Shown here: one piece after another, positions 17,600-28,000 of the stretch | Layout of the letters: the number at the start of each line of letters is the position of its first letter | Position numbering within the stretch: the first letter of the stretch is position 1 | NCBI RefSeq assembly: GCF_030409685.1 | Contig: NZ_JAUFQJ010000004.1 | Location: 620,001 to 684,000 of the forward strand | DNA length: 64,000 nt | Direction: 5' to 3' | Origin: Ferruginibacter paludis | Lineage (GTDB): Bacteria > Bacteroidota > Bacteroidia > Chitinophagales > Chitinophagaceae | Translations under genes and position numbers: made by a program | Notes under the pieces: model-generated | What the model was told of the DNA's origin: nothing | What the model saw: only the letters and a program-made list of their open reading frames with translations | Database searches by the model: none

Positions 17600-20500
17600 T
17601 TATCTTTTTGTAATCGCGGCATCTGAATTTAAAATAACACTGGCCACCACAGCATTCGCTGCCACCGTGGCCGCATCCATATTTTTATTTACCACGTACT
17701 GCCCGGCTGCCAGCCAGCCCTTTGCTTTACGGGGGTCTTTTTTAAATTTATCCAGCTGGTCAGCTTGCAACTTTTGCAACAGCGCCAGTTCTTTTTCATC
17801 CGGTACCACACCAGTTAATTTCCGGTAGATTTTTTTTATGCCGTCCGCAACGTTCGCATCCTTGCTGAGCTGTTCCCCCAGCACTTTGGAAGCTTCCACA
17901 AAAGTGGGATCGTTCAGCGTAACCAATGCCTGCAAGGGCGTGTTCGTTGGCTGGCGCCGCACCACGCAATAACTGCGGGAGCTGCCATCAAAGGTAGACA
18001 GCGTTGGGTTGGGCACTGAACGTTTTACAATCACATACAAACTGCGCCGGTACACCGCAGCACCGGAGTCAGCCTGGTAACTGGTATTGTTGATCTCCCA
18101 CAAACCCGGCGGCTGGTAAGGCTTTACACTCTTGCCACCAATGGCGGCATTCAGCAATCCGCTTGCCAGCAAGGCATTGTCCCGCATCATTTCCGCACTC
18201 AGCCTTACAGCCGGGCCATGCGATAGCAAACGGTTGGCAGGGTCTTTTGCTTTCGCCTCCGCACTGGCAACAGACGATTGCCGGTAAGTAGCACTCATCA
18301 CAATCAGCTTGTTTAATTTTTTTACATCCCAGCCCGATTCTATAAAATTAACCGCCAGCCAATCCAGCAGTTCGGGGTGACTTGGTAGCTCGCCCTGGTT
18401 GCCAAAATCTTCCGTTGTTTTTACCAGCCCTGTGCCAAAAAAGTTTTGCCAGTAACGGTTAACGGCTACCCTTGCCGTAAGTGGATGTTTCGGGTCCGTC
18501 ATCCATAGCGCCAGGCCGTAGCGGTTGCGGGGCAGGTTGGGTGCAAAAGGTAAAATTGAAGCCGGTGTATTAGCAGTCACTTCATCTCCAGGTGCATCAT
18601 AATTACCTCTTAATAAAATATGCGTTTTACGCGGCTGCGGCATTTCCTGCATCACCATCAGCTCCGGAATATTTTCGGTGGAGTCTGCCAGCCGGTTGCG
18701 CAACTGCTGCAATTTTTTTTGTTCTGCCTGCAGACCGGGATGTACAGCAGTTAAATAATAAGCCTTTAAAACAGCCGTTTCATCCGGCAACAATTGCTGC
18801 GGCAATTTACCTGCAACCGAAGCCCAGCTGGACTGCCCGGTCAACACCTTTACTTCAAAACCTGTGAGTGCCCGGTTATAGACCGTTACATCATCTACCT
18901 TGCCGCCTTTAAAACCAAGGCCTCTGTCCCACGCTCCTACCTGTAGCCCCGGCTGGTCGTTGCCATTGATTAAAATATCTTTTGCCAGTTGGTCCATGGT
19001 GGTTTCCATCGGCGCTTCGTTGCCATCGAGGTATAATTTTACGCCATCCGCTTTGCTGCTGCCATCATAGGTTACCGTCACCGCAATCCATTTTTCTCTT
19101 GGCAAAGCCGCTTTGGTAACTTTTGTAATGGCGTTGCTTGGGGCTGCATGCGATAGATTCATTTCCAGCCGGTCGTTTTTAAAATACAAATGATAGCCGC
19201 GGTAATTGTACAAACGCTCGGCAACACATTTATGAAAAATCACGCCCTCCTTAAAATTTGGCGGAATAAAAATATCCAGGTGAATCGTAAACGGGTCCGC
19301 CTTGCGGAACACGCCCACCGGTTTTACATCCAGCCACTCATCACCGCCCAACGCCAGCGCCTTGCCGTTATCGCGACGTTCAAATACCGGCGGCTCGCCC
19401 TTCTCATAACCGAGGCCCCGCTTCATGTTACCGGCAACTTTGCCCGGCACCATATTTTTTAAAGAACCATCATCAAACACATAACGGGCCTGTAAACCTG
19501 CCTGTGGAATTTTTTGTTGCTGCAAAGTCGCATAGCTTTTTGCCTGCAGCCACTTGTCAAAATCAGCGCCGGCATCGCCGGTGGTGGCTGCAATGGTTTG
19601 TTGTTCCGCCGCAATGGTATCGTTGATAAAACGCAGCAGGTTTTCTTTTTCTTTATTCGGTAATAAGATAGTCGGCGAAGGCATGGTGCCATCAAAAGAA
19701 ATCTGCCCGGCTTCTTTTACGTTGTTAAAAAAGCTGAAGAGTTCGTAATAATTTTTTTGAGAGATGGGGTCAAACTTATGATCGTGACAGCGGGCGCAGC
19801 CTACCGTAAGCCCCATCATGCCTACGCCCGTGGTGTTCACCCGGTCCACCACGTACTCCGCTTTAAACTCGTCTTCAATAATCCCGCCTTCCAGGTTTTG
19901 CTGGTGCATGCGGTTAAAGGCAGTGGCAATCAGCATCTCTTTTGTCGGGTGCGGCATCAGGTCGCCGGCCAGTTGCCATTGTAGAAATTTGTTGTACGGA
20001 AAATTGGTATTGAACGCATCAATCACCCAATCGCGGTAAGGCGATACATCCCTCACCGCATCCACGGTATAGCCATGCGAATCCGCAAAGCGGGCAAGGT
20101 CCAGCCAGTCCACTGCCATTTTTTCGCCATAGTGCGGCGACTGCAATAAGCGGTCCACCTGCTTTTCGTAAGCATTGGCCGAAGCATCGTTTATAAAAGC
20201 ATCCAGCTCTTCCGTCGTCGGTGGCAGGCCCGTTAAATCCAGCGAAAGTCTTCTTAACAACAGCGCCTTATCCGCTTCGGCCGAAGGCTTCATTTTTTCC
20301 TGCTCCAGTTTTTGTGCAATGAAATGATCGATGGGGTTAATGGCCCAACGATCGCCTCCTGCCGAAGGTACTGCTGGTTTTTCCGGCGCCACAAAAGCCC
20401 AGTGCGGTTTGTATTGGGCGCCCTGTTCAATCCATTTTACCAGGATGGCTTTTTCGGTAGCCGATAAACTCAGGTGAGATTTCTGCGAAGGCATTTTGTA

Positions 20501-20836
20501 TTCCGGGTCGCCTGACACAATGCGGTGAAACAGCTCACTGCCCTGCAGGCTGCCGGGCTCAATGGCCACCTTACCCGGACTTTCGGGCAATGCGGCGTAA
20601 GCGAAGGAAGCAATATCCAGCCGAAGGCCGGCTTTTTGTTTGGCCTTATCCGGCCCGTGACAGCTAAAGCATTTATCCGACAGCACCGGTTTTACGTGCA
20701 GGTTATAATCAATCTTGTCGGGCAGTTCCTTGTAGGCCGCCGCCACGTCTTTCGGCAAACCCGGCGAGCAAGACCATAACTGACCAACCGCCAGCAACAA
20801 CAATAATACATACACAGTACAGCAACGCATTCGCAC
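17600..20836 (-). CDS. PSCyt1-PSCyt2-LamG-PSD1 lipoprotein (DUF1549/DUF1553)
   Basis: 1078-residue exported protein. The lipobox LWSC places the lipidated cysteine at C23. Near the N-terminus is a cytochrome-like CFSCH motif (C56, C59, H60; PSCyt1), then PSCyt2/DUF1549 (about 150-360) with a second CARCH motif, a concanavalin/LamG-like domain (about 450-660), and PSD1/DUF1553 in the C-terminal third (TARVAVNRYWQNFFG, RRSLYVIVKRS, RQPTNTPLQALVTLNDP). This architecture is typical of planctomycete surface proteins thought to act in polysaccharide use, but no biochemistry can be read here. First gene of a pair with DUF1501. Confidence 0.9.
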   Translation of the reverse strand: MRMRCCTVYVLLLLLAVGQLWSCSPGLPKDVAAAYKELPDKIDYNLHVKPVLSDKCFSCHGPDKAKQKAGLRLDIASFAYAALPESPGKVAIEPGSLQGSELFHRIVSGDPEYKMPSQKSHLSLSATEKAILVKWIEQGAQYKPHWAFVAPEKPAVPSAGGDRWAINPIDHFIAQKLEQEKMKPSAEADKALLLRRLSLDLTGLPPTTEELDAFINDASANAYEKQVDRLLQSPHYGEKMAVDWLDLARFADSHGYTVDAVRDVSPYRDWVIDAFNTNFPYNKFLQWQLAGDLMPHPTKEMLIATAFNRMHQQNLEGGIIEDEFKAEYVVDRVNTTGVGMMGLTVGCARCHDHKFDPISQKNYYELFSFFNNVKEAGQISFDGTMPSPTILLPNKEKENLLRFINDTIAAEQQTIAATTGDAGADFDKWLQAKSYATLQQQKIPQAGLQARYVFDDGSLKNMVPGKVAGNMKRGLGYEKGEPPVFERRDNGKALALGGDEWLDVKPVGVFRKADPFTIHLDIFIPPNFKEGVIFHKCVAERLYNYRGYHLYFKNDRLEMNLSHAAPSNAITKVTKAALPREKWIAVTVTYDGSSKADGVKLYLDGNEAPMETTMDQLAKDILINGNDQPGLQVGAWDRGLGFKGGKVDDVTVYNRALTGFEVKVLTGQSSWASVAGKLPQQLLPDETAVLKAYYLTAVHPGLQAEQKKLQQLRNRLADSTENIPELMVMQEMPQPRKTHILLRGNYDAPGDEVTANTPASILPFAPNLPRNRYGLALWMTDPKHPLTARVAVNRYWQNFFGTGLVKTTEDFGNQGELPSHPELLDWLAVNFIESGWDVKKLNKLIVMSATYRQSSVASAEAKAKDPANRLLSHGPAVRLSAEMMRDNALLASGLLNAAIGGKSVKPYQPPGLWEINNTSYQADSGAAVYRRSLYVIVKRSVPNPTLSTFDGSSRSYCVVRRQPTNTPLQALVTLNDPTFVEASKVLGEQLSKDANVADGIKKIYRKLTGVVPDEKELALLQKLQADQLDKFKKDPRKAKGWLAAGQYVVNKNMDAATVAANAVVASVILNSDAAITKR

Positions 20837-21176
20837 AAAATTTAAGCGGAAAAATTTAGCTTGTCTAAGTTAAGCAGTTAAATTTAAATACGCACAATGG
20901 GTGGAAGGTGGGCATAAAGAAAGCAAAAATATTGGTCCGGGCTGAGAAGCTATGTGGAACATCGTTGCGTCGCCCTCTTGTGCTTTTGTGGCTTTTGGGA
21001 GCGGGTGGACGTTTATTTCGGTAATATTTAGGTTGCTCAAAAAAACAATCCAAAATGTATAATAGTAATAGACAGATTTTCTCCATTGCCGTTTTTAAGC
21101 AATGCCATTTCTATTATATATTTACAAAACTGGGTATAAGCAATAATCAGCGCATTCACAAACAAAGACATTAATC
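20837..21176. other. intergenic region containing a dispersed 48-bp repeat
   Basis: No gene seen. Positions 20932-20979 match 58058-58105 with 6 differences in 48 bases. The rest is AT-rich and probably contains the promoter of the small gene at 21177. Confidence 0.5.
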
Positions 21177-21449
21177 ATGGAATCCTTCGAAATTGTACCA
21201 ATAAGAATTAACTCTCTTAAAAAGTTAAGAGACTTTATTATTGACAATGACTTAGGTGAAGATGACACAATTATATTAAATCAGGACAATTTTGACAGTA
21301 TAGTTATTGACCATCGAACTACCTATGGGGAAAGTATTAACATGCCATTTATTTTTCTTGGAATTTTAGTTAAAGAAGATCGAATATATGACGTACAAAG
21401 GCGGCAAGTCGGGATTATAAAAAATACAAACTTAGAAGATGATGATTGA
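21177..21449 (+). CDS. hypothetical protein, 90 aa
   Basis: Small acidic protein, family not recognised. The composition is protein-like and the ATG start is clear. It ends 12 bases before the split PIN-domain gene and probably shares a transcript with it. By position it could be an antitoxin-like or regulatory partner of the PIN protein, but nothing in the sequence proves that. The region is AT-richer than the flanking genes, a sign of horizontal acquisition. Confidence 0.6.
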   Translation: MESFEIVPIRINSLKKLRDFIIDNDLGEDDTIILNQDNFDSIVIDHRTTYGESINMPFIFLGILVKEDRIYDVQRRQVGIIKNTNLEDDD

Positions 21450-21461
21450 TTAATTTGCATT

Positions 21462-22507
21462 ATGACTCAAAATATTTTTTTGGATTCAAATATTTTATAT
21501 TCAAATCCATTCTTTACTGAAACATTTGGAAGGCTGCTCCTTAACTTAAGTGAACATAAGAAAATCAAATTATTTATCTCAACGGTTTCATTAGAAGAAA
21601 CTAAAAATAATTATATAAAAGTAATTTCTGAAAAAACAGATCTGATTCAGAAAGAGTGGCTTAAAATTAGCAAGGTTAGTAATTCAAAAAGTACACTTGA
21701 TCTACCCAAATTAGAAGTTTACAAGCAGAAATTTGATAACTTTTATAATGAGCAAATTGAAAAGGGCTCTTTAACTGTCATCGCTTATAAAAATAATATT
21801 CTACCCGAACTAGTACACAGATCGATTAACAGAATTAAGCCCTTTACCGAAAAAAACAAGAGTTTAGAGATGCAATAATTTGGCTTTCCTATATAAATCA
21901 CATAGCGGAAAATGACTTAACTAACAATGTTTTAATTACAAATAATAAGCTGGACTTTTGGGACATAGAAAAGAAAAATTTGCACCCCCATTTATTAAAA
22001 GATGCTTCTGAAATGCTGGTTTATTCTGGCTTTGAAGATTTTTTCACAAATGATTCTACAATCCATAAAATTACTCAAGAGGCAGAGTTTAAAAAGTGGC
22101 TGGATAATACTGATTTAGACGCTGCTGCCCTAACCCATATGCTAAAAACCGAACTATGGCAACAAATTAAACTGAGTATTTCCGAAAAAACTGATAAACT
22201 TAATCCCAATAAATATTTTAAAAATATTGATGGAGTCTATTTTGAATATTATTATCAAAGAGATGAACTAAAATTGATAAGCTTCAATATTCAACCTGTT
22301 TCAAGTTTTGCTTTAATTTCATGCATTGTTGAAATGGAAGCTATTGCCGTAATTTATCCGAGAGAATATTATTGGCAAAAAGAAAAATTGAATTTTTCTT
22401 TCATTATAAAAATTTCATTTAATTTAGATATGCACAAAAAGATTTCGCTAAACCAAATAGAAAATGTTACTATAATGCCAAGGCAAGTTTCTGAAAGCAA
22501 ATCGTAA
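21462..22507 (+). pseudogene. PIN-domain protein (DUF4935-like), split by a frameshift
   Basis: Two consecutive frames encode one protein. The first (21462-21878) starts MTQNIFLDSNIL with the first PIN aspartate and a conserved Glu in SLEETK; it ends early. The other frame gives FRDAIIWLSY and LITNNKLDFW, which supply the remaining PIN acidic residues, and runs to 22507. One base missing from the A7 run at 21850-21856 explains the break: with A8 the reading would join as EKKQEFRDAIIW. Repaired length is about 348 residues, normal for DUF4935 proteins, which are predicted nucleases. It may be a real pseudogene, a sequencing error, or phase variation at the homopolymer. Confidence 0.8.
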
Positions 22508-22522
22508 ATGCCTGCCTTCTTC

Positions 22523-22785
22523 TGTCCCGGCGGGGTTTTCACAGCAAGCACTAACGTTAATAACGCAGCTCCCGTGAAACCCCGACGTTGAATACACGAC
22601 ATCAATACAAGCGGCCACTCTCCCATTAGTAGTAGCGCTACAAATCCAGGTAATGCAAAGGCCGGTGATGTCTTACCAATTGTATTTCATAAAATGAAGC
22701 GCTGCTGTGCTCATACTCAACGAAATCCTTTGCCAGCATCCATTTTCCGCTAACAGGATTGTTGTGGATATAGTTAATTTTCTTC
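22523..22785 (-). mobile_element. truncated RAYT/REP unit A
   Basis: Contains the left-end REP hairpin (22523-22620, arms GGGGTTTTCAC and GTGAAACCCC) followed by 46 in-frame codons of the C-terminus of the transposase (about 22638-22785, through NYIHNNPVSGKW). The transposase reading then breaks off exactly where the next REP end begins, so this is a deleted or interrupted copy of the complete unit at 23138-23939. Confidence 0.75.
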
Positions 22786-23137
22786 TGTCCCGGCGGGGTT
22801 TTCACAGCAAGCACTAACGTTAGTAACACAGCTTCCGTGAAACCCCGACGCTGAATACACGACATCAATACAAGCGGCCACTCAGCCAATAGCAGAAGCT
22901 CTACAAATCCAAATAATGCAAAGGCCGGCGATGTCTTACCAATTGTATTTCATAAAACGAAGCGCTGCTATGTTCATGCTCAACAAAATCCTTTGCCAGT
23001 ATCAACTTCCCGCTGAAAAGGTATCGCTATGTTTTAATTTTATTGCCACAAGATAAAGCTAACAAAAACGAAGAGCGGGTGCAAGCGAATTGTATATTTG
23101 CTCAGCGTCGGGGGGGCACGGTAAGCGCTTTATAATC
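22786..23137 (-). mobile_element. internally deleted RAYT/REP unit B
   Basis: Left-end REP (22786-22882), then the transposase C-terminal part (about 22902-23020) joined directly to its N-terminal start and 5' leader (about 23024-23100), then a degenerate right-end REP (about 23104-23137). The middle of the transposase is missing, giving a non-autonomous derivative of the intact unit. Confidence 0.7.
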
Positions 23138-23939
23138 CTGTCCCGGCGGGGTTTTCACAGCAAGCACCAACGTCAATAACACAGCCTCCGTGAAACCCCG
23201 ACGTTGAATACACTGCGTCTATAAAAGAGGCCACTTCCTAAACAAATACCTCCCTACAAATCCAGATAATGCAAAGGCCGGTGATGCCTGACAAATTGTA
23301 TTTCATAAAACGAAGCGCTGCTATGTTCATATTCAACGAAATCCTTTGCCAGCATCCACTTTCCGCTCACCGGATTGTTGTGGATGTAGTTAATTTTCTG
23401 TATCAGAAAAGCGTGTGTAATAATTGCTTTGCCATCAAAAGAATCTTTAAAAACTTTGTGTAACTGACCCTTTCTTCTTTCCCTTTCTGTCACCAGTTTT
23501 TCTAACCTCGCAAGCAGACTGGTATTTCCTGCCTGCTCCAGCCGGTTAATTATTTCGTATGCAATAAATCTTTTACCATTTGCAACAATGGTATTCAAAT
23601 TAAAATGTTCGTCATGAAAATGCAGGATAACATGCAGGTGATTGGGCATGATCACATAAGCAACCACATCCCCATTGTGTTCCTTTTTTAAAATATCAAA
23701 CCATTTATAGACCATGTCATACCCATTCACTATTTCAAATAAAGAAATCCATTCCACACAGGTGAACGTAACAAAATAAGTAGAAAAAGTATCGCTGTGT
23801 TTTAATTTTATTGCCATAAGATAAAGCTAACAAAAAGGAAGAGCGGGTGCAAGCGAATTCTATATTTGCTTAGCGTCGGGGTTTCACGGTAAGTACTTTA
23901 TAATTGTTGATAAACGCTGTGAAAACCCCGCCGGTACAG
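23138..23939 (-). mobile_element. complete RAYT/REP unit with terminal inverted repeats
   Basis: 802-bp unit. The outer 24 bases at the left (23138-23161) and right (23916-23939) are inverted copies with one mismatch. Each end also folds into a REP-like hairpin with arms of the GGGGTTTTCAC / GTGAAACCCC kind (23141-23197 and 23874-23937). It encloses one intact Y1 transposase gene. Nearby degraded copies share the same ends, so the unit has multiplied here. Confidence 0.8.
23254..23817 (-). CDS. REP-associated tyrosine transposase (RAYT, Y1_Tnp)
   Basis: 187-residue single-strand DNA transposase of the IS200/RAYT family. The metal-binding HUH motif appears as NHLHVILHF (about residues 60-68); a catalytic tyrosine candidate is the Tyr in NYIHNNPV (about 146), preceded by the conserved helix ending in LIQKI. 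Length is typical of short RAYT proteins. It is flanked on both sides by REP hairpins, its expected substrates. It appears intact, while three neighbouring copies are deleted. Confidence 0.85.
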   Translation of the reverse strand: MAIKLKHSDTFSTYFVTFTCVEWISLFEIVNGYDMVYKWFDILKKEHNGDVVAYVIMPNHLHVILHFHDEHFNLNTIVANGKRFIAYEIINRLEQAGNTSLLARLEKLVTERERRKGQLHKVFKDSFDGKAIITHAFLIQKINYIHNNPVSGKWMLAKDFVEYEHSSASFYEIQFVRHHRPLHYLDL

Positions 23940-23973
23940 AATAAATATATATTTAAAGTGTTAGCGAAATTTT

Positions 23974-24456
23974 ATGGGCAGACAAATTCAAATATGTAGT
24001 ACCGACAATGACAATCTTGTATTTGAACATTTCCTAAAACATAATTTCAATTGCGTCTTTTTTCAATCTTCCGCTCCAACCATCGAAGAATTAATAATTG
24101 AATCTTTTAAAGCAACAAGTTATCCATTCAGTTCGCAAATCTTCATCTGGAATAGAGCATTTCCTTGGACACCAGAATACGGGCAGGCAAAAACACAAAA
24201 AGAGAGCTATTACCTTGCAAATACTGCGAACGCTCCGTTAATTGAATTTTCTAAGACTATTCCTAACCATAATGAAAAGGGTCGTATTTATTGGACAAAG
24301 TTTTTTACAGCAGGACCTATCCTTTACAACATTACAGAATTTGAAAAATTTTATACAACCGTAACTCAATGGGTAATAAAAAATGCCAGGGGGAAAGTAA
24401 AATACGCCGGCATCAACACATATTATTTTGAAGATGCCTGGAAAAGTAAAAAATAA
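23974..24456 (+). CDS. hypothetical protein, 160 aa
   Basis: Not recognised. No signal peptide or membrane segment; rich in aromatic residues and Lys, protein-like composition. It has its own ATG and lies between the complete RAYT unit and truncated unit D, 34 bases from the element end. It may be an accessory gene carried between repeats. Function cannot be suggested. Confidence 0.6.
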   Translation: MGRQIQICSTDNDNLVFEHFLKHNFNCVFFQSSAPTIEELIIESFKATSYPFSSQIFIWNRAFPWTPEYGQAKTQKESYYLANTANAPLIEFSKTIPNHNEKGRIYWTKFFTAGPILYNITEFEKFYTTVTQWVIKNARGKVKYAGINTYYFEDAWKSKK

Positions 24457-24460
24457 AATC

Positions 24461-24762
24461 GTCTACCCCTGCGGGCATTCACAGCAAGCACTAACGTTAA
24501 TAACGCAGCTTCCGTGAAACCCCGATGTTGAATACAATGCATCAACGCAGGCGGCCAATTAATAAACCGCGGAGATTACAAATCCAAATAATGAAGTGGC
24601 CGGTAATGCCTTGCTAATTGTATTTTATAAAATGAAGCGCTGCCATCAATTAAGCTAACAAAAATGGAGACCGGGTGAAATCTAAAGGAAAATTAAGCGG
24701 CGTCGGGGTTTCACGCAAAATACATTATAATTGTTGATGAAGGCGGTGAAAACCTCGCCTAA
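24461..24762 (-). mobile_element. strongly deleted RAYT/REP unit D
   Basis: Left-end REP (about 24461-24557, starting with a variant GTCTACCCCTGCGGGC), a 60-base remnant of the transposase C-terminus (about 24586-24645), the 5' leader (about 24651-24699) and a right-end REP (24700-24760). About 300 bp in total, a MITE-sized derivative of the complete unit. Confidence 0.7.
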
Positions 24763-25056
24763 TAGCAAGACAGCTTTTCCCGAACATTCAGCACCATGGC
24801 TTTTGAACACAGCGCCTTCAGGTGGTTTATACCCGGTCTGTACAGCGTATGTCACAGATCTAATACCATCTTTTATACAACATTAAAAAAAACTGACCAT
24901 CCTTTTCATTCATGCTCCAACGGACCTTGGTGGGGGCGCCAAAAAATTGCTTTGAATTACAAATATTCGTATTTTTAATAATCCACTTATCTGACTGCAA
25001 TAAATTCCTTCTTAAATCCATAGCCGTTAAAATATCTTTCACCACAAAAGTCTACA

Positions 25057-28000
25057 ATGAAACGGCTATTTGTCACCATTGCATGCCTGTCAATCTTTGC
25101 AAGCCTTCATGCGCAGGGAATTACATTATTGTACAAAAATAACAGGGGCTGGAACGATTCGCTTAGCTGGATACAAATTAACCCACCCGCCGGCCAAATG
25201 CCTATTCAAAGAGTACCAACCGAAAACGATGATGTCGTTTTCAGTTTTTCTATGTCCGGCATTTCTTCAGTTGGTTTTGAAACTGATGCTGCCAACCCCG
25301 GTTTCAATGTTGGCGGAAGCAGCCCAAATGGACCCAGCCGCTGCCGAAGTATGCATGTTAGCAATACCAATATATCTTTTTACCCCGTTAATTTTATCGA
25401 CTACGGTGCAATTGTAAATGTTTATACCTCCAATGGAGGTTTTGTAATACTTGATTCCAACACTAATCTTGATAAGGGAATTTTTGAGTTACACGGAGGC
25501 AATCCTGCAATAGCAGACCTGCAAATTATAAACAGCAATTTTGGTATTTTAACTGATTTCACAGACTTTGCGGATATATATATGGACGCTAATAGCAAAG
25601 CCAGACTGGTGGGCAGTACTTATGGTGGGATGAGCTTTGGCGGCGGATCGTTATATGCGGAAAACAGCACCATTAATACTGATGAATTTAGGTTGGGCGA
25701 TAATTCTACCGATACCATTTTAAACAGCACAATTGAGGATGTCGGCCTTTGCGGATGTTTAACTTTTCTGATTGGCAAAAATGCAAATTTTGTTTCCAGT
25801 AATGTAACCGTAAAATCTAATTCCAACCTTTCATTTGGCACTTCAGGTTCTATCCTCAATGGCAACGTTAGTTCGCTTTCTTACGGTGGTGGCTACTTTA
25901 GTTTTTTGCAGGAAGATCCTGCTAATCCCCTGCCAAATATTATCAATGGCAACCTTACCGTTTCAGAAAATGAAGCCCTGGGGTTTAATGGCGACGTAAA
26001 AATTTCCGGAGATATTATTTTCCATGTCATTGACCAATTCTACGACGGACCGTCTTTTGTAGCACCTGTAGTCATTAATGGTCAGCATGCTTTTGATGTT
26101 GGTGGGGTTATTAATTACGGGGGAAATAATCTCACTATTACCGGTTGTGCAAATAACTATTGCCATTATAAATTGGAATTTTTTGGAAATACCAACAGCA
26201 ATATTTCATGGCCGGGAGGTTTCCCGGTTGACACACTTATTATAAATAAAACGGGGTGCGCTAAAGTAACCATTGACAGTTCGTTATACGTTTCAGGAGC
26301 TACGAGAATTGAGCGTGGCCAGCTGGTACTTAATCCCAATGATAGCATACCCTACAAATTTGTCTGTGCAGGCAATCTGGATATAGCTCAGGGCGGAGGT
26401 TTGTTTTTGCGAAAGGATGCCAATGGTGTAGTAGCCAACATGGCCTTCGGAGGAACTCTGGTTGATCACAATTCTGTAAAAGATTCTACCTGTGCGGGCC
26501 TCAGCAATCCTTACAATGGAATCATTACAACGCCTCTGAACCAGCAAATAACCTTATTGTATCATAAGGATAAGGGCTGGAACGATTCACTTAGCTGGAT
26601 ACAAATTAACCCGCCCGCCGGCCAGGCGCCCATTCAAAGGGTACCAACTGAAAACGACGATGTGGTTATCAGTTATGCTATGTCCGGCATTGCTGCTGTT
26701 AATTTTGAAACTAATAATATCAACCCCGATTTTAATGTTGGTGGAAGTAGCCCTAACGGCCCAAGCCGCTGCCGAAGCATGCATATAAGCAATACGACGA
26801 TATCCATTGACAATCCTGCTATTGTTGATGGAGCGCCTACTGTAAATATATATACCTCCAATGGCGGCTTTGTGAAAATTGATTCCGGCTCTAACATGCT
26901 GCATGGCCATTTTCAACTGCATGGGGGTAACAAGGCAATTACCGATCTGGAAATTTTGAACAGCACTTACGGCGTTTTATTTTCACATGCTGACTGGACC
27001 GGTATTAAATGGGATGCTGACGCAAGGATAAAATTGGTGGGCAGTAACCTTGGCGGTTTTGCTTTCTTTGGTGACTCAAGTGGAAATATATTTATTGATG
27101 GCTGTACCATTGAAACTACTAATTTTCATTTAGGTGATCATTCTACGGCTACACTTTTAAACAGCACAGTTACCAATAACGGGAATAATGTTTCTATGGT
27201 TTTTTTTATTGGAAAAAACTCAACTTTTGTTTCCGCTAAAGACACTGTTCGTTCATACGGGCCACTGGCCTTTACCACATCAGGCTCGCAACTAAATGGA
27301 AATGTTAGCGCATGCTCGATTCCCGCTGTGTTAGATTTTTTGCAGGAAGACCCTGCCAATCCGCTCCCCAATATTATCAATGGCAATCTTTCTGCCGCTG
27401 AACTTAATACAACAATGGGAATAAGTGGTGACCTGAAAATTTCCGGCAACATATCGGGTTTTTCAGATTATGCTGTTGGTTCATCCACCCCCGTATTGGT
27501 CAATGGCCAGGAAGTATTTGATATGGGTGGTGTTACTAATTATGGAGGTACAACGGCAATCAGTAATTGTGCGAATAATTTTTGCCACTTTAAATTGGAA
27601 CTCTTCGGAAATACAAACAGTAGAATCACATGGAATACGGGTTTTCCTGTTGACACACTTATTATAAACAAAACGGGTTGCGCAAAAGTAACCATTGACA
27701 GTTCTTTATACGTTTCAGGTGCCACAAGAATTGAGAGCGGACAACTGGTACTTAATCCCAATGATAACCATCCCTACAAATTTGTTTGTGCAGGCAATGT
27801 AGATATAGCGCAGGGCGGAGGTTTGTTCCTGCGAAAGGATGCCAATGGTGTAGTAGCCAATATGGCTGTAAAAGGCACTTTGGTGGATCATAATGCATCT
27901 GCAGACTCTACTTGTGCGGGCCTCAGCAATCCATACAACGGAATCATTTCTGCAGGCACATCTGCTTTGCCCGATTCCCTGTTTAATTTTATTGGCAGTT

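Noticed and set aside
22369..22889. Two minus-strand open frames of 83-85 codons ending or starting with a shared RRGFT-like peptide
   Set aside because: They read through REP hairpins; their shared peptide is translated repeat sequence, not a gene. Only the stretch homologous to RAYT is real and it is truncated.
22523..24762. CRISPR-like array of repeats
   Set aside because: Repeats are about 100 bases, inverted, irregularly spaced and tied to transposase fragments. No unique spacers of constant length.
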